64,000 bases of DNA from Actinomycetota bacterium. Its GTDB lineage: Bacteria > Actinomycetota > Thermoleophilia > BMS3ABIN01. The translations under genes were made by a program, and so were the position numbers. Of the stretch, positions 50,790 through 58,778 are shown piece after piece. A model generated the notes under the pieces. The model did no database searches. It was not told the origin of the DNA and was given only the letters and a program-made list of their open reading frames with translations. Each line of letters begins with the position of its first letter. Positions within the stretch are counted from its first letter, which is position 1. The stretch spans positions 1 through 64,000 of the forward strand of contig JAMCPM010000012.1 of NCBI GenBank assembly GCA_023382335.1, read 5' to 3'.

Positions 50790-51824
50790 CTAGGACGGCC
50801 CTTCGCCTTCCACTGGCTCCGCGGCCGCTGCCGCCCTGATCTTCAGGTGGCGCACTTTCACCAGGCCCATGACGATCAGGACCAGGCCGACTTCCACCAG
50901 CGTCTGCCAGAAGCGGATGACGATGGCGAAAGCCGAGGCGACGCCGCCATAGTCGCCCGGAAAATCATTCTTGAAGGCAAAGCCGAGCAGCGCCGCGTAA
51001 ACGACTTCGCGGACGCCGAGGCCGCTGGGAGATATAAAGAACAGCACCGACATGATCCATGCCAGCGGCGTGCAGGCAATCACGATCGGCAGGTCGGAAA
51101 TATTGATGGTGACAACCGTGTGGACCATGGCAAAGAGGCCGAACCCGGCGACGATCCAGAAGAATCCGTAATAGAGGAACATCATCAGGATGTCCTTGAA
51201 CGGCAGAAATTCCTCGATGGGGTCCCGTTTGACCTTCCGCAACACGAAATTGCCTAGCTTGCCGACTATCGACGGATGCAGGCTGGCGATCGCCAGCGGC
51301 GGCACCGCCAGCACCAGCCAGAGAAAGCGTGAATAATTCTGCAGGTCCTCGCTGAATGGAAGCGCCACCGCGATCGTGGTGGCTGCCGACGCGGCCAGTA
51401 TCGCCTGCTCATAGGCGACGCTGGTCAGCGAGATGCGTTTGGGTACTCCGTATGGCTGGATCATCATGACCCGGCCCATCACCATCAGCACGTTGCCCGG
51501 CACATAGCGGGCCATCAGCGATTTGAACCAGACGTAGATTCCCGGCAGGAACGGCACCGGATGGCGGAAGCGCCAGAGGATGATCAGCCAGCCGCAGGAA
51601 TGGCCGACATAGAGCGCCGACAACAGCAGCAGCGAAACCACCAGCCAGGGGATGTCGAAATTCCATTGACTGGATGTGATCTGGGGCCAATCCTGCTGGA
51701 TTCTCCGTCCGAGGAGGAAGAAAATCGCACCGATAATAACTATCTGCGCGCTCAGCCGGAGGACTTTCTTTAATTGAGGAGTGATGGTCCCTCCCGGAGA
51801 AGTGTACGGTGGAAAAAGTGCCAC
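50790..51824 (-). CDS. LPG-synthase/flippase-like membrane protein (UPF0104)
   Basis: About 345 residues, multi-pass, matching the lysylphosphatidylglycerol-synthase TM (UPF0104, AglD-like) family: GRVMMIQPYGVPKRISLTSVAYEQAI, PLAWIMSVLFFISPSGLGVREVVY and the closing helices. It lacks the soluble aminoacyl-transferase domain. The start is uncertain: no in-frame ATG lies near the first helix. GTG at 51824 falls in an inverted repeat and has no ribosome site; an ATC at 51785 has GGGAGG at good distance. The longer frame running to 52016 would overlap ddl and is unlikely. Confidence 0.75.
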   Translation of the reverse strand: MALFPPYTSPGGTITPQLKKVLRLSAQIVIIGAIFFLLGRRIQQDWPQITSSQWNFDIPWLVVSLLLLSALYVGHSCGWLIILWRFRHPVPFLPGIYVWFKSLMARYVPGNVLMVMGRVMMIQPYGVPKRISLTSVAYEQAILAASAATTIAVALPFSEDLQNYSRFLWLVLAVPPLAIASLHPSIVGKLGNFVLRKVKRDPIEEFLPFKDILMMFLYYGFFWIVAGFGLFAMVHTVVTINISDLPIVIACTPLAWIMSVLFFISPSGLGVREVVYAALLGFAFKNDFPGDYGGVASAFAIVIRFWQTLVEVGLVLIVMGLVKVRHLKIRAAAAAEPVEGEGPS

Positions 51825-51829
51825 CGTAC
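51804..51829. promoter_or_regulatory. Inverted repeat between UPF0104 gene and ddl
   Basis: gtacggtgg (51804-51812) and ccaccgtac (51821-51829) form perfect 9-bp arms around 8 nt. It covers the possible GTG start of the minus-strand gene and lies in a divergent promoter region; it may be an operator or a leader hairpin. Confidence 0.55.
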
Positions 51830-51886
51830 AAGAGTATATACTAATTACAAATTCGCTGGCGTGATGCCCCACCCTGCTTCTTAAGG

Positions 51887-51892
51887 TATAAT
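51887..51892 (+). promoter_or_regulatory. -10 box of ddl, near-leaderless
   Basis: A perfect TATAAT, 14 nt before the ATG at 51907. Transcription should start about seven bases before the start codon, and there is no Shine-Dalgarno in CCCCTGTTTGCC. Confidence 0.6.
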
Positions 51893-51906
51893 GACCCCTG
51901 TTTGCC

Positions 51907-52854
51907 ATGAATGATCTTATCCTCAAAAAAAGCCGCATCGGCGTGCTTATGGGAGGTTTTTCCCGTGAGCGCGAGGTCTCTCTGAGATCCGGAGAGGGCT
52001 GTCTCGGCGCGCTCAAGTCGATGGGTTATGACGCTGTCGGCATCGACGTCGGCCATGACGTCGCCGAGGTGCTTGTGCGTGAGGGCGTCAAAGCCGCTTT
52101 CCTGGCGCTGCACGGCAAATACGGAGAAGACGGCTGCATCCAGGGGCTGCTGGAAATGATGGGCATCCCTTATACGGGCTCCCGCGTGCTGGCCAGCGCC
52201 ATCGGCATGAACAAGGTCCGTTCCAAGCAGATCGCTGTCTTCCACAAAGTGCCCACCGCCGCCTTCGAGATCTTTGACGTCGGCGTCGACCTGGGAACGA
52301 CCAGCAAGCAGGCGGTCGAGAAACTCAGGTTCCCGGTAATGGTCAAGCCCTGCGAGGAAGGATCGAGCCTGGGAGTGCTAAAGATTAGCGATCCGGCGGA
52401 GTTGATAGGGGCCGCGGTTGAGACCCATCGCGACTTTGGCTGTTTCATGGTCGAGGAATTCATCGAGGGCGACGAGATCACCATCGGCCTGCTGGAGACC
52501 AGGCGGCAGCTGATAGCGATGCCGGTGCTGCAGCTCAAGCCCTCTTCCGAATTCTACGATTTCAAGGCCAAGTACAATCACGGCATGACCGAGTTCGTCG
52601 TGCCGGCCGAGATACCTGAAGAAGTGGCGACGATGGCGCAGGAGATGGCGATGCAGATGCATACGGCCATCGGTTGCCGCGGTTACAGCCGCGTCGACTT
52701 CATCGTCGACCGGGACGGCGTTCCCCATTTCACCGAGATCAACACCCTGCCGGGGATGACCGAGACCTCGGACTTCCCGGCACAGGCCAAGGCGGGCAAT
52801 ATCACTTACGAAAAACTGGTGGAGAAGATGCTGCGCTCGGCGCTTCTGCCCTAG
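51907..52854 (+). CDS. ddl: D-alanine--D-alanine ligase
   Basis: 315 residues of the ATP-grasp fold. GVLMGGFSREREVSLRSG is the Ddl opening, HGKYGEDGCIQGLLEMMGIPYTGS the second block, PVMVKPCEEGSSLGV the ATP site, and RVDFIVDRDGVPHFTEINTLPGMTETS the metal-binding C-terminus. It makes the D-Ala-D-Ala dipeptide for peptidoglycan. The Tyr in KAKYNHGM corresponds to the specificity loop of D-Ala ligases; D-lactate ligases have His there. The start is near-leaderless. Confidence 0.96.
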   Translation: MNDLILKKSRIGVLMGGFSREREVSLRSGEGCLGALKSMGYDAVGIDVGHDVAEVLVREGVKAAFLALHGKYGEDGCIQGLLEMMGIPYTGSRVLASAIGMNKVRSKQIAVFHKVPTAAFEIFDVGVDLGTTSKQAVEKLRFPVMVKPCEEGSSLGVLKISDPAELIGAAVETHRDFGCFMVEEFIEGDEITIGLLETRRQLIAMPVLQLKPSSEFYDFKAKYNHGMTEFVVPAEIPEEVATMAQEMAMQMHTAIGCRGYSRVDFIVDRDGVPHFTEINTLPGMTETSDFPAQAKAGNITYEKLVEKMLRSALLP

Positions 52855-52908
52855 CCCGCGGATCAGCCGGCGGAGCATCCGGCCGCGATGCCGCCCCCGG
52901 AAGCCGGG

Positions 52909-53088
52909 CTAATCAGACAGCTTCCGTGCAGCCCGGTTCGAGCAGGCCTCCCGAAGAATACCGCCCGCTACCATCGATGCGTTGATCTGGTAGCTGCGGG
53001 TTTCCACGGAATGCTTTAGTTCCCTGAGCCGGCGGTTTCGCTCGGCGCGGTTGCCGGGGGCAAGATCCTTGACGTTTATCGGGGCCAT
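52909..53088 (-). CDS. FlgM-like small protein (putative anti-sigma factor)
   Basis: 59 residues. After a basic N-terminus, RRLRELKHSVETRSYQINASMVAGGILREA resembles the C-terminal sigma-28-binding part of FlgM (the pattern I-x-x-x-I-x-x-G-x-Y-x-V-x-x-x-x-x-A-x-x-I). The match is by pattern only. ATG 53088 follows AAAGAGAA. No flagellar gene is in the window; the gene is convergent with ddl and alone. Confidence 0.5.
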   Translation of the reverse strand: MAPINVKDLAPGNRAERNRRLRELKHSVETRSYQINASMVAGGILREACSNRAARKLSD

Positions 53089-53285
53089 GTATTTCTCTTT
53101 CAACCGGCGAGCCTTGGATTTCCTGGTGTGGGGTTCGGCCTGTGACGGGCTCGCGTGCGCATCATCCGGCTATCTACTTAAGGTATCGGATGCCGTTCTC
53201 CTTCTTTGAGAAAACCTCCGTTTTTGATACTCCCTCCTTCTGCAGGTAAACTGTTACTGGTATTGCGTTATTACGGCAGACATTC

Positions 53286-54020
53286 ATGAGCAACCTCAGA
53301 TTCGGCGGCCAGGCCGCCGGCCTCGAAGGCATCACCGTGCTGGCTTCCCACGGATTCGATTTCGCCGACCTCAACCTCAACGAGCTGGACAAGATCCGTC
53401 GTGATGAAAGCGGCATGCTCAAGGCTGCCAAAAAGGCGGGCATGTTCTTCGTGGCCCACGCCCCCGATCTGCGGGTCGACAACGACGAGGGCATGAAGGG
53501 CATCAGCGAGGCGGTTCAGTACGCCGAACGTTTCCGGCCGCGTACGATCACGATCCATCCCATCCTGGCGCCCCGGTCCAACAACAAACCCGAGACGATC
53601 GACTTCAAGATCAGGCAGATCGGCGTGCTGGCGGAAATGGCCGAAAGCTATGGCGCCCGCATCGCCTGCGAAAACACCGCCGAAGACCCGATCGACATGA
53701 AGGCGGTGCTCGATGCCCATCCGGGATTAGTGCTGACGATCGACATCGGCCACAGCGAGCTTCTCGGTGACGAGAACAAATCCCTGGGATTCATCAAAAC
53801 CTATCCCGACCGCATCGGGCATATACACATCCATGACAACGTCGGCGGCGACACTTACTACGAGGATCTGCACCTGCCGCTGGGTGAGGGGCGCATCGAT
53901 TTCGCTCCTATCCTCACAGCGCTCAAGGAGTTGCCCCGCGACATCACCATCACTTTTGAGATGCCGCGTCAAAAAGCATACGAGGGCCTGCTGTGGCTGA
54001 GGGAGCGCAACCTCACGTGA
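53286..54020 (+). CDS. Xylose-isomerase-like TIM-barrel protein
   Basis: 244 residues of the sugar-phosphate isomerase/epimerase (AP endonuclease 2) family. Strand ends with likely metal ligands are visible: FFVAHAPDLRVD, RIACENTAED (Glu), LTIDIGHSELLG (Asp-x-x-His), IGHIHIHDN (His) and ITFEMPR (Glu). The substrate cannot be told. The end overlaps the radical SAM gene (GTGA), and those two are joined to a two-component system, so the set is one operon. No Shine-Dalgarno is visible before the ATG. Confidence 0.85.
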   Translation: MSNLRFGGQAAGLEGITVLASHGFDFADLNLNELDKIRRDESGMLKAAKKAGMFFVAHAPDLRVDNDEGMKGISEAVQYAERFRPRTITIHPILAPRSNNKPETIDFKIRQIGVLAEMAESYGARIACENTAEDPIDMKAVLDAHPGLVLTIDIGHSELLGDENKSLGFIKTYPDRIGHIHIHDNVGGDTYYEDLHLPLGEGRIDFAPILTALKELPRDITITFEMPRQKAYEGLLWLRERNLT

Positions 54021-54679
54021 GCAAATCCGGGTTTGAGGAAAAAAAAGGCGCGGCTCCCGCAGCCGTGGCCTATCGCCTCGACGGCAAGATCTATCTCAAC
54101 ATCACCAACCGTTGCTCGGCCGATTGCGTCTTTTGCCTGGCCAGGTTCACCGACACCTTCCGCGGCTACAATCTGCGGCTGGAAAAAGAGCCTGACGTGG
54201 AAGAGATCCTCAAGGACCTGGAGCTGGCCTTTCTCGAAGGGCCCGCCGACGAGGTCGTCTTCGTCGGCTTTGGCGAGCCGACGCTGCGGCTTGACGAGGT
54301 GCTGGAGACGGTTGAGTGGCTGAAAGTCAGGCGGATCGCCTCGAGGCTCAACACCAACGGGCACGGGCAGCTGATCAATCCGGGCCGGGATGTGGTCGCC
54401 GAGCTGGCCGCCGCCGGCCTCACCTTCGCGTCGGTCAGCCTTGTGGCTCATAATTCCGAGGTCTACAATCAGTTATGCAGACCCATTTTCAGCAAGGCAT
54501 ACCGGGCGGTGCTTAAATTTGCGGAAGATTGCATCAGTGCCGGGATAAGAGTGACCCTTTCCGTTGTCGAATTGCCGGAGGTCGATATCGAGGCCTGTCG
54601 AAGTATCGCCGAGAGGATGGGCGCGGAGTTCCGCGTGCGGCCGTTGCTGACGCCGGCGTCCGAGGAGGTAAGGCCTTGA
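54017..54679 (+). CDS. Radical SAM protein (TatD-linked type)
   Basis: 220 residues. ITNRCSADCVFC supplies C32, C36 and C39 (CX3CX2C) for the 4Fe-4S cluster; VVFVGFGEPTLRLDEVLE and LNTNGHGQLINPGRD are typical of the short radical SAM family whose genes are linked to tatD. It is short for a radical SAM enzyme and has no extra cluster domain. GTG start overlaps the preceding stop; its own TGA overlaps the TTG of the next regulator. The reaction is unknown. Confidence 0.88.
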   Translation: MSKSGFEEKKGAAPAAVAYRLDGKIYLNITNRCSADCVFCLARFTDTFRGYNLRLEKEPDVEEILKDLELAFLEGPADEVVFVGFGEPTLRLDEVLETVEWLKVRRIASRLNTNGHGQLINPGRDVVAELAAAGLTFASVSLVAHNSEVYNQLCRPIFSKAYRAVLKFAEDCISAGIRVTLSVVELPEVDIEACRSIAERMGAEFRVRPLLTPASEEVRP

Positions 54680-55383
54680 ACGAAAACAGAGCGCCGCGAA
54701 TACTGCTGGTGGACGACGAAGCGGCGATCCAGAAGTTGTTGACCTACCCGATGGAAAAGGAAGGCTACGAGATCGTTCAGGCCATGGACGGCGAGACGGC
54801 GCTGGAGAAATTCCGCGAGCAGCCGTTCGATCTGGTCGTGCTCGACATCATGTTGCCGGGCATGGACGGCACCGACGTCTGCCGCATCATCCGTTCCGAG
54901 AGCACCGTCCCCATCATCATGCTCACCGCCAAGTCTGACGAATTCGACAAGGTGCTGGGGCTGGAGATCGGCGCCGACGACTACATCACCAAACCTTTCA
55001 GCATCCGTGAGTTCCGCAGCCGGGTGAAAGCGCAGTTGCGGCGCGCCCAGATGATCAGGCAACCAAACGACACCGTCCGCGAGGTGCTCGAGGTCGACCG
55101 CATGCGCATCGACTTCCTCAAGCGCAACGTCTTCGTCGACGGCGAGAAGATCGATCTCACCTATAAGGAATTCGAGCTTTTAAAGACGCTGGTGAGCCAT
55201 CCGGGCCGGGTGTTCGGCCGCGACTCGCTGCTGCAGCTGGTCTGGGGCGACGCCGATTTCCGCGATCCGCGCACGGTCGACGTGCACATACGCCACCTGC
55301 GGGAAAAGCTCGAGCCCGACCCTCACGACCCCGAATACATCTTTACCGTCCGGGGCGCCGGCTACAAGTTCAGGGATATGTAA
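54676..55383 (+). CDS. OmpR-family response regulator
   Basis: 235 residues. Receiver: D13-D14, phosphoacceptor D57 in VVLDIMLPGMDG, K in DDYITKPFS. C-terminal winged helix: LTYKEFELLKTLVSHPGRVFGRDSLLQLVWG and RTVDVHIRHLREKLEPDP. The TTG start at 54676 is supported by GAGGAGGT upstream and by overlap with the radical SAM stop. The kinase gene follows after 35 bp. It differs from PhoP at 411 in sequence. The htrA promoter downstream, with repeated GTTAAC units, is a possible target. Confidence 0.93.
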   Translation: MNENRAPRILLVDDEAAIQKLLTYPMEKEGYEIVQAMDGETALEKFREQPFDLVVLDIMLPGMDGTDVCRIIRSESTVPIIMLTAKSDEFDKVLGLEIGADDYITKPFSIREFRSRVKAQLRRAQMIRQPNDTVREVLEVDRMRIDFLKRNVFVDGEKIDLTYKEFELLKTLVSHPGRVFGRDSLLQLVWGDADFRDPRTVDVHIRHLREKLEPDPHDPEYIFTVRGAGYKFRDM

Positions 55384-55418
55384 CAGGAAAGTAACCGGGC
55401 CTTTGCCCAGAAGTAAAA

Positions 55419-57206
55419 ATGCATTTAACTCGTAAGAAAATAAACCTCAGCCTCGCCAACAAGCTCTTCCTGGTCTTCTTCTCCGTGTTCGTCTTTGGAG
55501 TCTTCATCATCGCCGCGGTAGTGGTGCCGCAGCTGAAGACGCGCCTCACCGACCAGAAGCTGCGAAATCTTGGCGACTACGCCACCCTGTATTCCGAGAG
55601 CTACCTGACGGCGCTCAATCAGGGCTCGTCCCGCATCGGTCTCGACCTGCTGACGCAGCAGTACGCCGAGCGCGCTGACGCCCGCATCCTGGCGGTTGAC
55701 AGCTCGGGCAATCTTCTTTCCGATTCGCTGATGGGGCAGGGTTTCGACTCCGGGGACTACGCCATCGCCAATGACGCCTTCAACAGCGGCAATCTTGCCA
55801 CGAACGTGACTTCCATCAATGGGCGCAGCTTCGCCATGGCCGCCGTGCCGGTGTCCAAAAACAACCGCATCGTCGCCGCCATCATCGTGTCATCGTCGAT
55901 GAGCGATGTCGATTCAGCGGTCAGGCTGGTCGGATGGCTGATGTTCGCCGCGGGAACCGCGGCGCTGGTTATCGCCAGCGTGGTCATCTACCTGGTATCG
56001 CATTTCGTCTCGCGCCGCATCCGCCGCATCGAATCCGGGGCGCAGCAGATAGCCGAAGGCGATTTCGACATCAAGCTGCCGGTGAGGTCCGCCGACGAGC
56101 TGGGCCAGCTGGCCATGACCTTCAACGACATGGGCAGCAAGCTGGGCTCCGCCTTCCAGCAGGTTGATAATGAGAAGAGGCGTGCCAAGGTCTTGCTCGA
56201 CGATCTGAGCGAGGGCGTCATCGGCATCGATGTCGATGGCAACATCATCGTCGCCAACCCGGCGGCGGAGGGGCTGCTCGGGCGCGAGATAACGGTGCCC
56301 TGTTCCCTGAAGGAATGCCTCCCGGACGAGATCTACGAGCTCTGGCTCTCGATGAATCCCCAGCACCCGTTCCGCGAGGACACTTTCATGCTGCCGCGCG
56401 AGCGGGCGATGCAGGTCCACACCTCGTTTCTCTCCGACCAGGCGGAGCTGGTATCGCTGCTGGTGCTGCGCGACGTCAGCCAGGAAGTCAAGATGGAAAA
56501 ATCCCGCCGCGATTTTATTGCCAACGCCTCGCACGAGCTGAAGACGCCGCTGTTCTCGCTGGGTGGTTTCCTCGAGTTGCTGCAGGACGAGGACGTCGAC
56601 GAGAGCACCAAGGAAGAGTTTGTCGCGACCATGCGCGAGCAGGTTGACCGCTTGTCCGACCTGGCCCGCAAGCTTCTCGATCTGTCGCAGATGGATTCGG
56701 GGGCGATCGACGTCCGCGCCAGCCGCGTCGAGCTCAAGGACGTCGTCGACACCGTCGCCAGGGAGTTCACCGCCTACTCGGTCTCGCACGATTCGCGCGT
56801 CGACACCTCGGCGCTGCCGGAAGATCTGGTAGCCTCCTGCGATCCCGACCGCACCGCCCAGCTGGCGCGGATCCTCATCGACAACGCCCTAAAATATTCT
56901 CCGGAAGGGGCCGCCGTCCAGGTGAGCGGCAGCCACAACGGCAAGAGCGTCAGCTTCACCGTGGCCGACCATGGACCGGGCATTCCCGCCGACGAGCTGC
57001 CGCGGGTGTTCGAGCGCTTCTACCGGGGGCGGGCCGCCGGGCGCATCCGCGGCACCGGCCTGGGCCTGTCGATCGCGCACGAGCTGGCGAGGTTGATGAA
57101 CGGCACGATCGAGGTAGAGTCGACAGGCAAGGGTTCCAGCTTCACGGTTACGCTGCCGGTGGGTCAGAGCCTCGGGGCCGGCACAGCCTCGAGCCTGCAG
57201 GCCTGA
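55419..57206 (+). CDS. HAMP-PAS sensor histidine kinase
   Basis: 595 residues. Two membrane helices (about 15-37 and 167-190) enclose an extracytoplasmic sensor of about 130 residues. Then HAMP (RRIRRIESGAQQIAEGDFDIKL), a PAS-like region (about 255-345; DDLSEGVIGIDVDGNIIVANPAA), HisKA with NASHELKTPLFSLGGFLELL, and ATPase boxes IDNALKYSPEG, DHGPGIP, FERFYRGR and GTGLGLSIAHEL. The layout is that of PhoR/ResE/WalK-type kinases. The signal is unknown, though proximity to htrA hints at envelope stress. Confidence 0.93.
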   Translation: MHLTRKKINLSLANKLFLVFFSVFVFGVFIIAAVVVPQLKTRLTDQKLRNLGDYATLYSESYLTALNQGSSRIGLDLLTQQYAERADARILAVDSSGNLLSDSLMGQGFDSGDYAIANDAFNSGNLATNVTSINGRSFAMAAVPVSKNNRIVAAIIVSSSMSDVDSAVRLVGWLMFAAGTAALVIASVVIYLVSHFVSRRIRRIESGAQQIAEGDFDIKLPVRSADELGQLAMTFNDMGSKLGSAFQQVDNEKRRAKVLLDDLSEGVIGIDVDGNIIVANPAAEGLLGREITVPCSLKECLPDEIYELWLSMNPQHPFREDTFMLPRERAMQVHTSFLSDQAELVSLLVLRDVSQEVKMEKSRRDFIANASHELKTPLFSLGGFLELLQDEDVDESTKEEFVATMREQVDRLSDLARKLLDLSQMDSGAIDVRASRVELKDVVDTVAREFTAYSVSHDSRVDTSALPEDLVASCDPDRTAQLARILIDNALKYSPEGAAVQVSGSHNGKSVSFTVADHGPGIPADELPRVFERFYRGRAAGRIRGTGLGLSIAHELARLMNGTIEVESTGKGSSFTVTLPVGQSLGAGTASSLQA

Positions 57207-57243
57207 GGCCGGCCCTTGGGAAATTTACTTCCCGCCGGGCTCA

Positions 57244-57307
57244 GTTAACATAAGTTAACCTCGCTTAACCCCTTCTCCATTGGCCTTTTCGCCTACTTGG
57301 GTATAAT
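57244..57307 (+). promoter_or_regulatory. htrA promoter with tandem GTTAAC-type repeats
   Basis: gttaacataa, gttaacctcg and cttaaccccт-type units begin at 57244, 57254 and 57264 (10-bp period), directly upstream of TTGGCC (57280-57285), 16 nt, and TATAAT (57302-57307). An activator binding the repeats would contact polymerase at the -35. The repeats resemble the last unit of the PHO boxes (GTTAACCT) but have a 10-bp rather than 11-bp period. Confidence 0.6.
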
Positions 57308-57350
57308 GAGGATGGTTGAGTTAGTGAAGTCTCGGCCGGGGTCTTAAATA

Positions 57351-57387
57351 AGCTTCTGTCGGGTGGCTTGGTCAGCCACCCGAAGCT
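57351..57387 (+). other. Hairpin in the htrA leader
   Basis: cgggtggct (57360-57368) pairs with agccacccg (57374-57382), extended by agctt/aagct across a small bulge. It lies about 30 nt before the start codon and does not cover the GAGGAG ribosome site. Confidence 0.65.
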
Positions 57388-57417
57388 GTTAAAGGAAGTA
57401 ATCGTGAGGAGAAGCAA

Positions 57418-58587
57418 ATGAAGAGAGCGCTCGAGATAGCAACAAGCTTCGTCGTCGGCATCGGCGGGGCGGCTTTATTTATATTAATCGCGTATTCGTT
57501 CCACTTCGGGGGCCTCGGTCAGATCGCGACCACCGTCACCCTTCCCACCACAGCTTCCGACAGCCAGCTCACTTCCGCGCCGGTGCCAACCGGCGGCGGC
57601 ATAGACCCGCAGCAGATCTATCAGAAGTATGCCGACTCGGTCGTGCAGATCGTCTCGACCTTCCAGGGAAGCGGCAACAACATCTTTCATCAGTCCCAGG
57701 AACAGCAGGGCGTAGGCTCTGGCTTCGTCGTCAACAGTGATGGTTATATCCTGACCAACGCCCACGTGGTGACCAGCGAGACGACGCCGGCCCAGAAGGC
57801 CACCGATATTGAGGTCAATTTCAGGAACGGCAAGAAGGCCAAGGCCACGATCGTCGGCTATGACCTCACCAGCAGCGACATCGCGGTCATCAAGGTCGAT
57901 CCTGCCGGGCTAGACCTGGTGCCCGCGGCGCTGGGCGATTCCGACAAGGTCAACGTCGGCGAGCCGGTCGTGGCTATCGGCAGCCCCTTCGGGATCGAAT
58001 ATGCGAGCACCCTTACTTCCGGAATCGTCAGCGGCACCAAGCGCACGGTCGAATCGCCGTCGGCGGGATTCAGCATTCAGAACGCCATCCAGACCGACGC
58101 GGCCATCAATCCCGGCAACAGCGGCGGCCCCCTGATCAATTCGCGTGGCGAGGTCATCGGGCTCAACGAGCAGATCGCTTCCAGCAGCGGCGGCTCTGAG
58201 GGCGTGGGCTTCGCGGTGCCGATCAATACGGCCAAGCAGGCGATGGACCAGATCCTCTCCAACGGCTCGGTCGAGTACGCCTGGCTGGGAGTCGTCGGCC
58301 AGACCGTCACCAGCGACGTCGCCAAGCAGCAGAACCTGTCGACCGACAAAGGCGCACTGATCACGGATATAGTCTCCGGCGCCCCGGCGGAAAAAGCCGG
58401 CCTGCAGAAGGGCGACATCATCACCGCCATCGATGGGCAGGCGATGAACAAGATGGAGGACGTCTCCGGTTACCTGACCCAGCGCCATCCTAGTGACAAG
58501 GTCAAGGTCACCTACCTGCGCGGCAGCGACTCTCACGACGCCGATGTCGAGCTGGCCAAGCGGCCTGACACTCTGACTCCGCAGTAA
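57418..58587 (+). CDS. htrA: HtrA/DegP-type serine protease with PDZ domain
   Basis: 389 residues. An N-terminal membrane anchor (about 8-30) is followed by a Thr/Ser-rich linker, a trypsin-like domain with H116 (TNAHVV), D154 (SSDIAVIKV) and S235 (NPGNSGGPL), and one PDZ domain (about 285-380; GALITDIVSGAPAEKAGLQKGDIITAIDGQ). It degrades or refolds damaged envelope proteins. It has its own strong promoter with tandem repeats and follows a two-component system, an arrangement common for envelope-stress HtrA genes. Confidence 0.95.
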   Translation: MKRALEIATSFVVGIGGAALFILIAYSFHFGGLGQIATTVTLPTTASDSQLTSAPVPTGGGIDPQQIYQKYADSVVQIVSTFQGSGNNIFHQSQEQQGVGSGFVVNSDGYILTNAHVVTSETTPAQKATDIEVNFRNGKKAKATIVGYDLTSSDIAVIKVDPAGLDLVPAALGDSDKVNVGEPVVAIGSPFGIEYASTLTSGIVSGTKRTVESPSAGFSIQNAIQTDAAINPGNSGGPLINSRGEVIGLNEQIASSSGGSEGVGFAVPINTAKQAMDQILSNGSVEYAWLGVVGQTVTSDVAKQQNLSTDKGALITDIVSGAPAEKAGLQKGDIITAIDGQAMNKMEDVSGYLTQRHPSDKVKVTYLRGSDSHDADVELAKRPDTLTPQ

Positions 58588-58639
58588 TCAGGATACGGAA
58601 GCAGCGGCAACCGATACCCTGATTATGCGATAGAACCTT

Positions 58640-58658
58640 GGCGCGCGAAGTGCGCGCC
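58640..58658. other. Short GC hairpin downstream of htrA
   Basis: ggcgcgc (58640-58646) and gcgcgcc (58652-58658) around gaagt. It lies 53 nt after the htrA stop and has no T-run. Confidence 0.5.
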
Positions 58659-58705
58659 GGCACATGGCAATGCATGCTTGCTCCAGCAGGTTGCCACTTT
58701 TGGAA

Positions 58706-58740
58706 GGGCGAGGGGCGCGCCGCAGGCGCGCCCCTCGCCC
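58706..58740. repeat. GCA-triloop palindrome upstream of acuC
   Basis: Perfect 16-bp arms (gggcgaggggcgcgcc and its complement) around GCA. It lies just before the acuC promoter. It could terminate htrA transcription but has no T-tract. It is the same form as 34915-34949 and 63582-63614. Confidence 0.88.
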
Positions 58741-58762
58741 GTTTCCACTTTCCATCCCCGTG

Positions 58763-58768
58763 GTAGTA
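58763..58768 (+). promoter_or_regulatory. -10 of acuC, near-leaderless
   Basis: TAGTAT ten bases before the ATG at 58779. TAGCCTGCC between them holds no Shine-Dalgarno, so the mRNA probably begins within a few bases of the start codon. Confidence 0.5.
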
Positions 58769-58778
58769 TTAGCCTGCC

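Noticed and set aside
57244-57270. Fourth PHO box at htrA
   Set aside because: Repeat period is 10 bp, the GTTCAC-type units are missing, and a -35 box is present, unlike the three true PHO boxes.
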